Counted from the stretch's first letter, positions 32,628 to 40,746 are shown. The stretch is DNA of 64,000 nucleotides from Pseudalkalibacillus hwajinpoensis (GCF_039851965.1 NZ_CP156674.1:1798001-1862000); one strand, 5' to 3'. Program-made: numbers and translations. The notes: generated from the letters alone by a model not told the origin.

Positions 32628-33941
32628 ATGCAAGTAATTGAGGCAATAAATAGCATCCTATGGGGACCAATCATGATTACCCTTCTTCTTGGAACTGGAC
32701 TATTTTTCACGGTCCGTCTCGGCTTTATTCAGTTTACAGGTTTAAAAGAAGGAATACGTCAAACATTCGGCCCATTATTTTCTAAAAAGAAGCAGGAAGG
32801 TATTTCTTCCTATCAGGCGCTCTCTACCGCCATTGCGGCACAAGTTGGGACAGGGAATTTAGCCGGTGTCGCAACAGCAATCGCCGCTGGTGGTCCTGGC
32901 GCAATTTTCTGGATGTGGATTTCATCCTTTCTCGGCATGGCCACTATATTTGCTGAAGCCGTTCTAGCTCAGAAATTCCGTGTTAAGGAAAATGGTACAG
33001 TAAAAGGCGGACCGGCTTACTACATCCGTGATGGTCTCGGTAGTAAGAAATTAGCCGCATTTTTCGCAGTGGCCATTATTGCCGCTCTTGGATTCGTTGG
33101 CAATATGGTACAGTCCAACTCAATTGCAGAAGCATTCCATACCGCTTTTGAAATTCCACCGTTAGTAATCGGGATTTCGGTAGCGTTTCTCATCAGTTTA
33201 ATTCTGTTCGGTGGTATTAACCGGATTGCAAAATTCGCTGGTAACGTTGTACCAATCATGGCGCTTCTTTACATTATCGGTGCGCTCGTTATTTTAATCC
33301 TGCAGTTTGATCAGGTGCTCCCTGCACTTTCTCTCATTGTCGAATCTGCTTTCACTCCCGAATCTGCTGGAGGAGGCGTTCTTGGGGCATCTATTAAAGA
33401 AGCGATCCGTTATGGGGTTGCTCGAGGTTTATTCTCAAATGAAGCAGGCATGGGCTCTACGCCACACGCACATGCTATAGCTGAAGTGAAGCACCCAACC
33501 CAGCAGGGATTTGTTGCGATGGTTGGTGTTTTAATTGATACGGTTATTATTTGTACTGTAACAGCTCTCGTAATTCTTGTAACGGATGGCGCAAATTCGA
33601 ATCTTACCGGAATCGAGCTTACACAAGCAAGCTTTACAAGCGGACTTGGCAGCTTCGGAGTTTATTTCATCGCCTTCAGCTTATTATTCTTCAGTTTTAC
33701 AACGATACTTGGCTGGGCATATTTCGGTGAAACAAATGTTAGTTATTTATTCGGTGATAAAGGAATTCCCTATTATCGGGCCGCCGTTCTTCTTTTCATC
33801 ATTGGCGGAACTGTGTTAAATGTTCCATTTGTATGGCAGCTTGCTGATACGTTCAACGCATTTATGGTTTTACCTAACGTTATCGCTCTGATCGGATTAA
33901 GTAGCATTGTGAAAAAAACATATAAAGAATTATCAATCTAA
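32628..33941 (+). CDS. alanine/glycine:cation symporter (AGCS family), first copy
   Basis: A 437-residue sodium-coupled amino-acid carrier. Family signatures are GPIMITLLLGTGLFFTVRLGF at the N-terminus, TAIAAQVGTGNLAGVATAIAAGGPGAIFWMW, KGGPAYYIRDGLGSK and RGLFSNEAGMGSTPHAHAIAEVKHPTQQGF. The ATG at 32628 begins exactly where the family normally starts; the ribosome-binding site (GAGCGAG) is weak. Upstream in-frame codons lack family similarity. A second, distinct AGCS gene lies at 44337. Confidence 0.88.
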   Translation: MQVIEAINSILWGPIMITLLLGTGLFFTVRLGFIQFTGLKEGIRQTFGPLFSKKKQEGISSYQALSTAIAAQVGTGNLAGVATAIAAGGPGAIFWMWISSFLGMATIFAEAVLAQKFRVKENGTVKGGPAYYIRDGLGSKKLAAFFAVAIIAALGFVGNMVQSNSIAEAFHTAFEIPPLVIGISVAFLISLILFGGINRIAKFAGNVVPIMALLYIIGALVILILQFDQVLPALSLIVESAFTPESAGGGVLGASIKEAIRYGVARGLFSNEAGMGSTPHAHAIAEVKHPTQQGFVAMVGVLIDTVIICTVTALVILVTDGANSNLTGIELTQASFTSGLGSFGVYFIAFSLLFFSFTTILGWAYFGETNVSYLFGDKGIPYYRAAVLLFIIGGTVLNVPFVWQLADTFNAFMVLPNVIALIGLSSIVKKTYKELSI

Positions 33942-33979
33942 AAAAAACGAGACACTAACTAGTTAGTGTCTCGTTTTTT
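33942..33979. terminator. bidirectional terminator
   Basis: A 38-base perfect palindrome: AAAAAACGAGACACTAACT and its complement, with A and T runs on both sides. Confidence 0.95.
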
Positions 33980-33987
33980 AATATCCC

Positions 33988-34599
33988 TTAACCGAGATGG
34001 GCGCTTACGTTAAGGCTCTTAATAATAATCGAAGCCCCTTGCATATCAAAAATATTTATTCCAGTATTGTCCTGGAAGAGTTTACGGTAATTTGCGAATG
34101 GCATTCCAAGCACACCAGCAAGAAAGAAGCGAATAGTATTATTATGTGCAACAACAAGAATCGTTTCGTCTGGATGCTTGTTACCAATTTCTTCAAAAAA
34201 GGACGATGCCCGGTCATGCATTTCTTTTGCTGTCTCCCCGGTCCTACCAGCCTTTGTCTGCCAGGGATCAGCCATCCAGCTTTCCCATGATTCTGGGTCT
34301 TCAGCAATAAACTCCTTCTTAGACCTTCCTTCCCATTCGCCAAAATCCCCCTCAAAGATCCTTTCATCTGTTTTAACAGGGTGATCATTTTTACCCATAA
34401 TAAGTGTCGCTGTATCTCTCGCTCGGATTAAAGGCGAAGAGTAGACAGCATCAAATGACACATCACTTAAAAACTGACCTGCTTTCTCTGCCTGCTTCCT
34501 ACCCAGTTGCGATAACCCAATATCGGTCCGTCCGCAATAAAGGTCACCTGCTGCATTCCACTCACTCTCACCGTGTCTAACAAGGTAGACTCGCGTCAT
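33988..34599 (-). CDS. histidine phosphatase family protein (phosphoglycerate mutase-like)
   Basis: A 203-residue enzyme. The phosphohistidine motif is LVRHGES with H9. FEGDFGEWEGRSKKEF holds the conserved acidic residues and VVAHNNTIRFFL supplies the second catalytic histidine. The length fits broad-specificity phosphatases (PhoE/CobC type) rather than glycolytic phosphoglycerate mutase. The substrate is unknown. GGCGG precedes the ATG. It is convergent with the AGCS gene. Confidence 0.88.
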   Translation of the reverse strand: MTRVYLVRHGESEWNAAGDLYCGRTDIGLSQLGRKQAEKAGQFLSDVSFDAVYSSPLIRARDTATLIMGKNDHPVKTDERIFEGDFGEWEGRSKKEFIAEDPESWESWMADPWQTKAGRTGETAKEMHDRASSFFEEIGNKHPDETILVVAHNNTIRFFLAGVLGMPFANYRKLFQDNTGINIFDMQGASIIIKSLNVSAHLG

Positions 34600-34717
34600 A
34601 GCATTTCCGCCTTGCCCCGGATTACTTTCTTAATGAATAACATCATTTCAATCTCTCCTACATACTTTGATGCTTTTATTATGTCTTTCACACGGTTATG
34701 ATGCAAGAAATCGGCCA

Positions 34718-34746
34718 ATAAACCGCCGCATGCCAGCGAGCGGTTT
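34718..34746 (-). terminator. terminator of the NADH oxidase gene
   Basis: On the minus strand AAACCGC...GCGGTTT then ATTGG. It has a GC-rich loop and only a short T stretch. Confidence 0.5.
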
Positions 34747-34751
34747 ACATG

Positions 34752-36080
34752 TTACTGTGCAGCCTGAAGACCGGCCTGGTTAAGGAAGTTCCATGGCTTA
34801 TTGAAATGTGGTTGGAAAAAGAAATCTATGAATCCAAGTTCATCCACAGTCATTTTATTTTGGATACAGACAGACAGTGTATTAATTGACTGCGTAACAT
34901 CGGCTTTAGAAATTACCTGTGCTCCAAGGATTCTCCTGCTTTCTTCTTCATAAACCACTTTTAACGTAATCAATTCATAATCTGGCATAAACTCCGGACG
35001 ATTATTTTCCTCAATTGTGATTGTTTTCACATTATTAGCTACAAGAAGAGCTGCTTTCTCTGTTAATCCAGTCGAAGCCATACTAAGATCAAATAGGTGT
35101 AGACCAGATGTTCCCTGCGTACCCATATATTTGATTGTTGGTTTCATTATATTCCGTCCAACAAGCGTTCCCATCCGGACAGCATTTGTTGCAAGCGGAA
35201 TATATGCATGTTCTCCAGTCGGATTATAGCGAATAGCACAGCTATCACCTGCAGCATAGACATCTTTTTTACTTGTTTGCATGTACTCATCTACGGTTAT
35301 CGCACCGTTTGGCAACATATCGACCTGTCCTTTAACAAGTTCTGTATTCGGACGGAAACCTACACAAAGAATAACCAGATCTGTCTCATACTCTCCCTTT
35401 GTTGTAACAACTTTCGATACCGTTCCCTGCCCTTCAAAACGCGTAACTGTCTCATTAAGAGATAATCGAATGCCACGATTTCTGAAATCCTCTTCAATCA
35501 CGTCTGTAAATTCCGGGTCAAGGTATTTACTTAAAATACGGTCTTCACCATCAACTAACGTGACTTCCTTACCGTATTTATGAAAGGCTTCGACTAATTC
35601 AACACCGATATAACCTGCTCCAATGACCGTTACTCGTTTCGCATCTTTAGCTCTTTCTATAATCGTATTTGCCTGGTTATAGTTTTTGGATAGTAAAATA
35701 TTGTTAAGGTTAATTCCTTCAATTGGTGGAACAATGGGCCATGATCCAGTAGCCATCACAAGCTTATCATACGCATCATCCAGCACTTCTTTCGTCACTA
35801 AATTTTTTACTTTGATTCGCTTGTTTTCCGTATCGACTTCAAGCACTTCATGCTTCATTTTCATTGAAACGCCCATCTCTTCTAACTTTTCAGGAGAGGA
35901 ATAGAAAAGCCGCTGTGGATCCTTTACAACTCCACCAACATAGAGCGCGATACCACATGATAAAAAGGACACATTATCATTTCGTTCATAAACTGTGATT
36001 TCCGCTTCAGGATAAAAATTAGCTATATTCGAAACTGCTGCTGTTCCAGCATGTGTACAACCTACAACTGCTACTTTCAT
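34752..36080 (-). CDS. nox: NADH oxidase (FAD-dependent, Nox / CoA-disulfide reductase family)
   Basis: A 442-residue flavoprotein of the pyridine-nucleotide disulfide oxidoreductase class with the single redox cysteine C42 in NVSFLSCGIALYVGG. The FAD motif opens MKVAVVGCTHAGTAAV, the NADH motif is VTVIGAGYIGVELVEAF, and DVYAAGDSCAIRYNPTGEHAYIPLATNAVRMG binds FAD. These features favour water-forming NADH oxidase over CoA-disulfide reductase. Two Rex boxes just upstream fit an enzyme that restores NAD+ when NADH rises. AGGAGGA precedes the ATG. Confidence 0.87.
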   Translation of the reverse strand: MKVAVVGCTHAGTAAVSNIANFYPEAEITVYERNDNVSFLSCGIALYVGGVVKDPQRLFYSSPEKLEEMGVSMKMKHEVLEVDTENKRIKVKNLVTKEVLDDAYDKLVMATGSWPIVPPIEGINLNNILLSKNYNQANTIIERAKDAKRVTVIGAGYIGVELVEAFHKYGKEVTLVDGEDRILSKYLDPEFTDVIEEDFRNRGIRLSLNETVTRFEGQGTVSKVVTTKGEYETDLVILCVGFRPNTELVKGQVDMLPNGAITVDEYMQTSKKDVYAAGDSCAIRYNPTGEHAYIPLATNAVRMGTLVGRNIMKPTIKYMGTQGTSGLHLFDLSMASTGLTEKAALLVANNVKTITIEENNRPEFMPDYELITLKVVYEEESRRILGAQVISKADVTQSINTLSVCIQNKMTVDELGFIDFFFQPHFNKPWNFLNQAGLQAAQ

Positions 36081-36101
36081 AAATGATTCCTCCTCAATTT
36101 A

Positions 36102-36119
36102 TTGTGAATGATTTCACAT
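36102..36119 (-). promoter_or_regulatory. Rex operator 1 of nox
   Basis: TTGTGAATGATTTCACAT: TTGTGA-N6-TCACA(T), one mismatch to the Rex consensus. It lies between the promoter and the start codon. Confidence 0.75.
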
Positions 36120-36132
36120 AAATGCTTATAAT

Positions 36133-36150
36133 TTGTGATTAATTTCACAA
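36133..36150 (-). promoter_or_regulatory. Rex operator 2 of nox
   Basis: TTGTGATTAATTTCACAA, a perfect TTGTGA-N6-TCACAA Rex box, 31 bases from operator 1 (three helical turns). Confidence 0.85.
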
Positions 36151-36163
36151 TTTCTATATTCTT

Positions 36164-36192
36164 AGTATATGTGATCTTAAGGAGAGTTGCAA
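36164..36192 (-). promoter_or_regulatory. sigma-A promoter of nox
   Basis: TTGCAA, 17 bases, TATACT on the minus strand. Both Rex boxes lie downstream of the -10, so repression would block initiation clearance or elongation. Confidence 0.7.
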
Positions 36193-36320
36193 CATGTTTG
36201 CTCAATATTTCACAATTTATTCGCGTTTGCCTTTAAAGCAAAATATTACCCCTTCTACTTCTATCGCGTTAGGATAGAAAATAAATGAACATACTGTTAA
36301 CGAAAAGGAGTTGCTCCTCA

Positions 36321-37314
36321 TTGATTTCTTTAAGTATTCTTGATCAGGTACCCATCCCTAAAGGAAGCGATTCCTATACAACACTTACGCATACGCGTGA
36401 TTTAGCTATTCTTGCTGAGAAACTGGGTTATAAGCGATACTGGTTTGCAGAGCATCACAGTACAAAAGGGCTGGCAAGTACTTCTCCAGAAATAATGATG
36501 GCTAATATTGCAGCGAGTACATCTAAACTAAAAGTAGGCTCAGGTGGTGTCTTACTGCCCCAATATAGCCCTTTCAAAGTCGCTGAAAACTTCCGTCAAC
36601 TTGAAGCCCTTCACCCTGAACGAATTGACCTCGGAGTTGGACGTTCACCAGGTGGAACGGCAAAAACGAGACTTGCACTAACAGATGGTTAGGAGTCTGA
36701 ATGAATTCCCACGTCAATTAAAAGACTTGTCTCATTATTTGACAGATACCATGCCACGTGACCATCAATATGCCGGAATTAAAGCCTCTCCCCACACAGA
36801 AAAGCCTCCCGCGCTCTGGCTTCTTGGTATGGGAGAAAATAGCGCAGAGCTTGCTGCTGAGCTTGGCATCGGCTACGTCTTCGGCCATTTTATTAAGCCT
36901 GATCGTGGCCCAAATGCATTAAAAACCTATCATCAATTGTTCCAACCTTCCTATTACAGTTCACAACCGGAGGCGATCATTGCCATTTTTGTTGTCTGTG
37001 GTGAAACGGGCGAACATGCTGAGGATCTGGCACTGAGCCAGGACCTATGGCTTCTACGAGTTGAAAAGGGGCTCGATAGTCGCGTGCCTTCTATTGAAGA
37101 AGCAAAACACCATCATTATTCTAAAACAGATGAAGTACGAATAAAAAATAACAGAAGCCGAATGGTAATTGGTTCCCATGAAACTGTAAAACAACAAATC
37201 GACGAACTTTCAAAGCTTTACGGAACAAACGAATTTATGGTGCTTACGAACCTTCACAGCTATGAGGAACGAAGGAATTCTTATGAACGACTGGCTACTA
37301 TTTATAATAAATAA
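36321..37314 (+). pseudogene. LLM-class (luciferase-like) flavin-dependent oxidoreductase, frameshifted
   Basis: Two adjacent frames make one bacterial-luciferase-like monooxygenase of about 330 residues. The first (SLSILDQVPIPKGSDSYTTL...YKRYWFAEHHSTKGLASTSPEIMMANIAAST...ERIDLGVGRSPGGTAKTRLALTDG) ends at TAG 36690. The second continues VRSLNEFPRQLKDLSHYL...ALWLLGMGENSAELAAELGIGYVFGHFI. Adding one G at GATGGTTAGG (about 36686) joins them as TDGVRSLNEF. Everything else is intact, so this is a very recent mutation or a sequencing error. The TTG at 36321 is the likely start (AAAGGAG 10 bases upstream). A 5-bp hairpin AGGAG-TTG-CTCCT includes that site. Confidence 0.85.
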
Positions 37315-37318
37315 CATA

Positions 37319-37355
37319 CAAAACCCCCAACGCCATTAATGTTTGGGGGTTTTGC
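37319..37355. terminator. bidirectional terminator
   Basis: CAAAACCCCCAA...TTTGGGGGTTTTG between the luciferase-like gene and the AI-2E-family gene. Confidence 0.88.
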
Positions 37356-37357
37356 AA

Positions 37358-38437
37358 CTATTCACTTTCAATACGAGTATGACGCAATCGATAGATTTGA
37401 TAGAAGTTCTTCAGTGTTACTTTTGCAACAGAATATAAAGGAATGGCAATCAGCATACCGATAAACCCATACAATGCTGCCGCTACAATTAATAGCAAGA
37501 TTATTGTTAATGGATGAATGTTCAGGCGATTCCCCAGTACAACTGGAGCCACAAGATTCCCTTCAAGCTGCTGAACCACTACCATGATAATGAGGACGTA
37601 AAAAGCCATGATGGGATCCTGAGTTAAAGCAACTACAAGTGCAGGAATCACCCCTATAATCGGTCCAAAAAATGGCACAACTGCAGTAAGAGCGACGAAC
37701 AGACCAAGTATTAATGCATAAGGTAATCCAATGATGAGATAACCAATATACATCAGTGTACCATCAACTACCGCGACAATAATTTGACCAATAATATAAG
37801 CCGAAAGAGTCTGGTCTATATTTCGCAAAACCTTTCTACCTTCTTCCTGATGATTCGAAGGAAGAAAATTCAACAAGAAGGGCTTTAGCTTGTGGTCATC
37901 TTTAAGAAAGTAAAATAATACAAATGGCACGATAACAAGAACAGTTGTGGCGCTTGTAACAGCACCAATAACCTGCATCAGATGATCTCCAAGATTTTGT
38001 GTGAGATCTCCGAGAAAGCCTGTGGCTTTTTGCCTCAAATTCTCCATAGAAAGCATGCCCATGTCATTCTTCTCCATCATTTTTTCAGCTTCGCTCGCTG
38101 ACTGCTTAAGCTTCTCAGGTAGCTCTTTCGTGAGCTTGGAGATCTGTGTTTGAATAGGGTTTGCAAGAAATGTAAAAGCAGTATATAACAAACCAGCGAT
38201 ACTTAAGAAAACGATTAAAATCGCTGTTATGTCTGCCACAAACGGTAGCTTCTTTATTAAACGAACAAGGGGTTTTATCGCATAGTAGAGAAATCCGGCT
38301 ATCAACACTGGATAGAAGAGTGTTCCAATAATTGTTTTCAAAGGTTTCAGTAAATCAAGTTCCGTAAGAAAATAAATACAAATAAGGACAAGTATAATAC
38401 CGGTGATATATTTAAAAAAGTCGTGCTTGATCCACAT
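37358..38437 (-). CDS. AI-2E family transporter
   Basis: A 359-residue membrane protein with about seven or eight helices. A soluble helical insert (KLTKELPEKLKQSASEAEKMMEKNDMGMLSMENLRQKATGFLGDL) lies between helices 3 and 4. The C-terminal half has the family blocks VVPFFGPIIGVIPALVVALTQDP and VVVQQLEGNLVAPVVLGNRLNIHPLTIILLLI. Members (PerM, TqsA, YtvI) export diverse solutes and some are Na+/H+ antiporters; AI-2 transport is not implied. It is a single gene. Confidence 0.88.
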   Translation of the reverse strand: MWIKHDFFKYITGIILVLICIYFLTELDLLKPLKTIIGTLFYPVLIAGFLYYAIKPLVRLIKKLPFVADITAILIVFLSIAGLLYTAFTFLANPIQTQISKLTKELPEKLKQSASEAEKMMEKNDMGMLSMENLRQKATGFLGDLTQNLGDHLMQVIGAVTSATTVLVIVPFVLFYFLKDDHKLKPFLLNFLPSNHQEEGRKVLRNIDQTLSAYIIGQIIVAVVDGTLMYIGYLIIGLPYALILGLFVALTAVVPFFGPIIGVIPALVVALTQDPIMAFYVLIIMVVVQQLEGNLVAPVVLGNRLNIHPLTIILLLIVAAALYGFIGMLIAIPLYSVAKVTLKNFYQIYRLRHTRIESE

Positions 38438-38562
38438 AGGCAGTCTCCTTAATAAAGTTTAGTCGCACTTTTCATATACCACACATCCATCGATTCATAA
38501 CTTACATTCAAGAAAAAATAATAAATAGTTTGAATATCCTACTATAAACAGACCTAAAAATA

Positions 38563-38590
38563 AAAACAGAACCATTATGGTTCTGTTTTA
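38563..38590. terminator. terminator between thioesterase and AI-2E-family genes
   Basis: AAAACAGAACC, ATTAT, GGTTCTGTTTT with A/T runs on both sides. It ends the thioesterase transcript. Confidence 0.85.
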
Positions 38591-38639
38591 ACTTTCCAAT
38601 CCTTATCAGCAGATTATAGCTCCAATAGCTAGCCTTACT

Positions 38640-39134
38640 TTATAGCATCGTTAAGATATGGGCTAAATTTTCACTTGTGGCTTTTCGGTCAATTCTTTTC
38701 TGAGCTCGCTGTCTTGCAAGATCATGAAGGTGCTTTTCACCTTCTGTATCAGGCTTAATCCCAGGAACAGTCGCTGTCCTTCCATCGATTAACGCGACAA
38801 ATGTGATAAAACAGGTAGCAGCAATCCGTTGGTCACCTGTTAATAGTTGTTCGGCAGTCACTTTTACAAACACCTCCATTGAACTTTTCCCAGTCCAAAT
38901 CACAAACGCTTCATAATGGACATAGTCTTCCTCCGTTATCGGATGGAGAAATTCAACAGTATCCATAGAAACAGTTACACATTCAAGACGGGAATGTCTC
39001 GTCGCAGCTATAGAGGCAAGCATATCCATATCCGCAAGAAGTTTTCCTCCAAACAACGTCCCATGGCTATTTAGATCAGGTGGAAAAATTCGACTACTCT
39101 TATACACTCTCGATTCTTTTACTTGTTTCTTCAT
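38640..39134 (-). CDS. ykhA: acyl-CoA thioesterase, YkhA hotdog family
   Basis: A 164-residue single-hotdog thioesterase. The signature SSRIFPPDLNSHGTLFGGKLLADMDMLASIAATRHSRLECVTVSMDTVEFLHPI contains the catalytic loop and the CoA-binding region; a basic C-terminal tail follows. It hydrolyses fatty acyl-CoA to free acid and CoA. The ATG at 39134 follows AGGGGGAAACC. Upstream in-frame codons pass through a terminator stem and are not coding. It is the first gene after a cobalamin riboswitch and terminator, an unexpected target for vitamin B12 control. Confidence 0.88.
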   Translation of the reverse strand: MKKQVKESRVYKSSRIFPPDLNSHGTLFGGKLLADMDMLASIAATRHSRLECVTVSMDTVEFLHPITEEDYVHYEAFVIWTGKSSMEVFVKVTAEQLLTGDQRIAATCFITFVALIDGRTATVPGIKPDTEGEKHLHDLARQRAQKRIDRKATSENLAHILTML

Positions 39135-39154
39135 TGGTTTCCCCCTATGTAGAT

Positions 39155-39192
39155 AATAAAAAGGCGCATACTTTCTATCAGAAAGTATGCGC
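39155..39192 (-). terminator. riboswitch-linked terminator
   Basis: GCGCATACTTTC, TGATA loop, GAAAGTATGCGC, C, then TTTTTATT on the minus strand. It is 70 bases after the cobalamin aptamer and immediately before the thioesterase ribosome-binding site, so it is the probable expression platform. Confidence 0.88.
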
Positions 39193-39222
39193 AATGAATA
39201 GACAATACAAATAGTCCTTCAA
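39178..39222 (-). CDS. possible 14-codon leader peptide
   Basis: Behind AGGAGGT (39234-39228) a TTG at 39222 opens MKDYLYCLFIAHTF and stops at a TGA inside the terminator loop. The ribosome-binding site is stronger than that of many real genes here. A ribosome on this frame would cover the left arm of the terminator and could promote readthrough. Translation is not proven; it may instead be the remnant of a lost riboswitch-controlled gene. Confidence 0.35.
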   Translation of the reverse strand: MKDYLYCLFIAHTF

Positions 39223-39260
39223 GCGACACCTCCTATCGACCGTAGGTAAACAGTGTTTTA

Positions 39261-39417
39261 GAAAAGGCAGGTCTCCTGGCTTGAAGGTTATTAACGGCGC
39301 TCCTTCCCTATCCTTGATAAGTGGATCATGCACCTTCTTATTCCTTCTTACAGTGGCGGGACCGCATTGGATTTTCACCAACTTCCCTATTAAACGCTGG
39401 ATCAGCGTACCTTTTCC
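39261..39417 (-). promoter_or_regulatory. cobalamin (vitamin B12) riboswitch
   Basis: The minus strand carries the conserved blocks of the cobalamin aptamer in order. GGAAAAGG is the 5' side of P1. It is followed by GGTGAAAATCC, GCGGTCCCGCCACTGTAA, and the B12 box AGCCAGGAGACCTGCC. CCTTTTC then closes P1. The binder is a cobalamin form such as adenosylcobalamin. A terminator and the ykhA thioesterase follow. Confidence 0.95.
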
Positions 39418-39478
39418 ATATTATTGAATTGTACAACTCTATTCTTTACGTTTTATAAGACAAAGTCAATCCCTTGCC

Positions 39479-39498
39479 TTAATCAAACGTTTGTTTAA
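39479..39498. promoter_or_regulatory. TetR-type palindromic operator, copy 1
   Basis: TTAATCAAACGTTTGTTTAA, upstream of the riboswitch transcript. A possible -35 (TTGACT) begins about 10 bases downstream in the minus direction. It matches copy 2 at 17 of 20 positions. Confidence 0.65.
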
Positions 39499-39523
39499 CA
39501 ATGTATAGCCTTTGGGCGTTTCC

Positions 39524-39543
39524 TTAAACAAACGTTTATTTAA
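39524..39543. promoter_or_regulatory. TetR-type palindromic operator, copy 2
   Basis: TTAAACAAACGTTTATTTAA, 45 bases centre to centre from copy 1. The AAACGTTT core with AT-rich arms is typical of TetR/AcrR regulators. No tetR gene is in the window. Confidence 0.65.
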
Positions 39544-39642
39544 CATCCATCCCGTCTCCATTAAGAAAAGACATTCCAATTTGAAATGCCTTCTTATTTA
39601 TTCCATCATCAAAGGGTTGACTCGTCTTATAGAAACTTCACA

Positions 39643-40311
39643 TTATTCATTTGTAGATTGATCTACCATCTCTTTTAATTCTGAAATAGTAGATCCTTTA
39701 AACCGTTTGCCATCAACAAAAAGCGCTGGTGTTCCAGATACATTCATTTCATCTGCAAATGAACGATCGGTTTTAACTGCACCTTCTCCGGCTCCTTTTT
39801 TAAACGCTTTAATCACTTGATTTGTATCTTCTTCACTAACTAAGCCACTAAGCGTCTCTATTAAGAATTTGGGAGTATATACTTCCTGCTTTTCTAATTC
39901 TTTATCTTTGGGTTGTTGCTCATAAAGAACGTGATGGAACTGCCAGAATACATCATTGCCGAGCTCGTGATACACCGTCTCTGCAAATTCTGCAGCTCGT
40001 TTTGAATCCGCCTGAATAAACGGGTCATTCACGAAATAAAACCTTGCTTTCCCTGTTGCGATTAATTCATCCTGAATTAACGGAAAGAAAGACTCGGTAA
40101 AGGTTTTGCAAGAAGGACATTTATAATCCCCAAACTGGATGATTTCAACCGGAGCTGTTTCCTCGCCCAAATGGGGTTGAGCTTCTATTTTGAAACCTTT
40201 CGTAGAAGTAGATTGGTTCATAAAATACACTGTCATAAGTAGAATGATAATTGCCACGAGTGAAAGCATCCACTTTGAACTGCGCTTTAATTTCTTTTTT
40301 GACTTGGCCAT
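39643..40311 (-). CDS. bdbD: DsbA-family thiol-disulfide oxidoreductase (BdbD-like)
   Basis: A 222-residue membrane-anchored thioredoxin-fold protein. A basic N-terminus and one membrane helix (WMLSLVAIIILLMTVYFM) place the domain outside the membrane. The active site is C65-P-S-C68 in FGDYKCPSCKTF. The cis-proline loop is VSGTPALFVDG. It introduces disulfides into exported proteins and is normally re-oxidised by a BdbC partner, which is not adjacent. A DoxX protein is directly upstream (12 bases) in the same operon and may be a redox partner. Confidence 0.88.
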   Translation of the reverse strand: MAKSKKKLKRSSKWMLSLVAIIILLMTVYFMNQSTSTKGFKIEAQPHLGEETAPVEIIQFGDYKCPSCKTFTESFFPLIQDELIATGKARFYFVNDPFIQADSKRAAEFAETVYHELGNDVFWQFHHVLYEQQPKDKELEKQEVYTPKFLIETLSGLVSEEDTNQVIKAFKKGAGEGAVKTDRSFADEMNVSGTPALFVDGKRFKGSTISELKEMVDQSTNE

Positions 40312-40323
40312 CCTGTCACTTCC

Positions 40324-40746
40324 CTAGTCCTTCTTTTGTTGAATGATTGGCAAAGACCATCCTCTGTTTTTCATGAACGTCCAGAGACTGTATGGTCCAC
40401 CCCCACTAAGAAAAAGAGAGACGGACATCGCTAGAAGAGCTATGTCTAATTCATATCCGCCGAGCATACCTGTTGAGCGTTTCACAGTTGTAAGAGCACC
40501 GATCAAGATCATTGAAAACAGGACACTCACAATCCGAGTTCCTACTCCAAGAATCATTACAATTCCACCTGTTAATTCAATAAAGCCAACAATATAGGCA
40601 AGGAAACCTGACAACCCTATTGTTTCAAAGAAAGCAACTGTACTTGCAATACCTTCAGAGAACTTCAAAAATCCATGAGCAAAAAAAAGCATACCTACTA
40701 CCAAACGAATTGTTAACAACCCGAGATGGGGATAGGTTTTCATCAT
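40324..40746 (-). CDS. DoxX family membrane protein
   Basis: A 140-residue protein with four membrane helices: LLTIRLVVGMLFFAHGFLKFSEG, LAYIVGFIELTGGIVMILGVGTRIVSVLFSMILIGAL and ALLAMSVSLFLSGGGPYSLWTFM. The HGxxK and GxxExxGG patterns are the DoxX signature. Such proteins take part in membrane thiol and quinone redox systems in some bacteria. GGGAGGA lies before two successive ATGs at 40746 and 40743. It forms an operon with bdbD. Confidence 0.85.
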   Translation of the reverse strand: MMKTYPHLGLLTIRLVVGMLFFAHGFLKFSEGIASTVAFFETIGLSGFLAYIVGFIELTGGIVMILGVGTRIVSVLFSMILIGALTTVKRSTGMLGGYELDIALLAMSVSLFLSGGGPYSLWTFMKNRGWSLPIIQQKKD

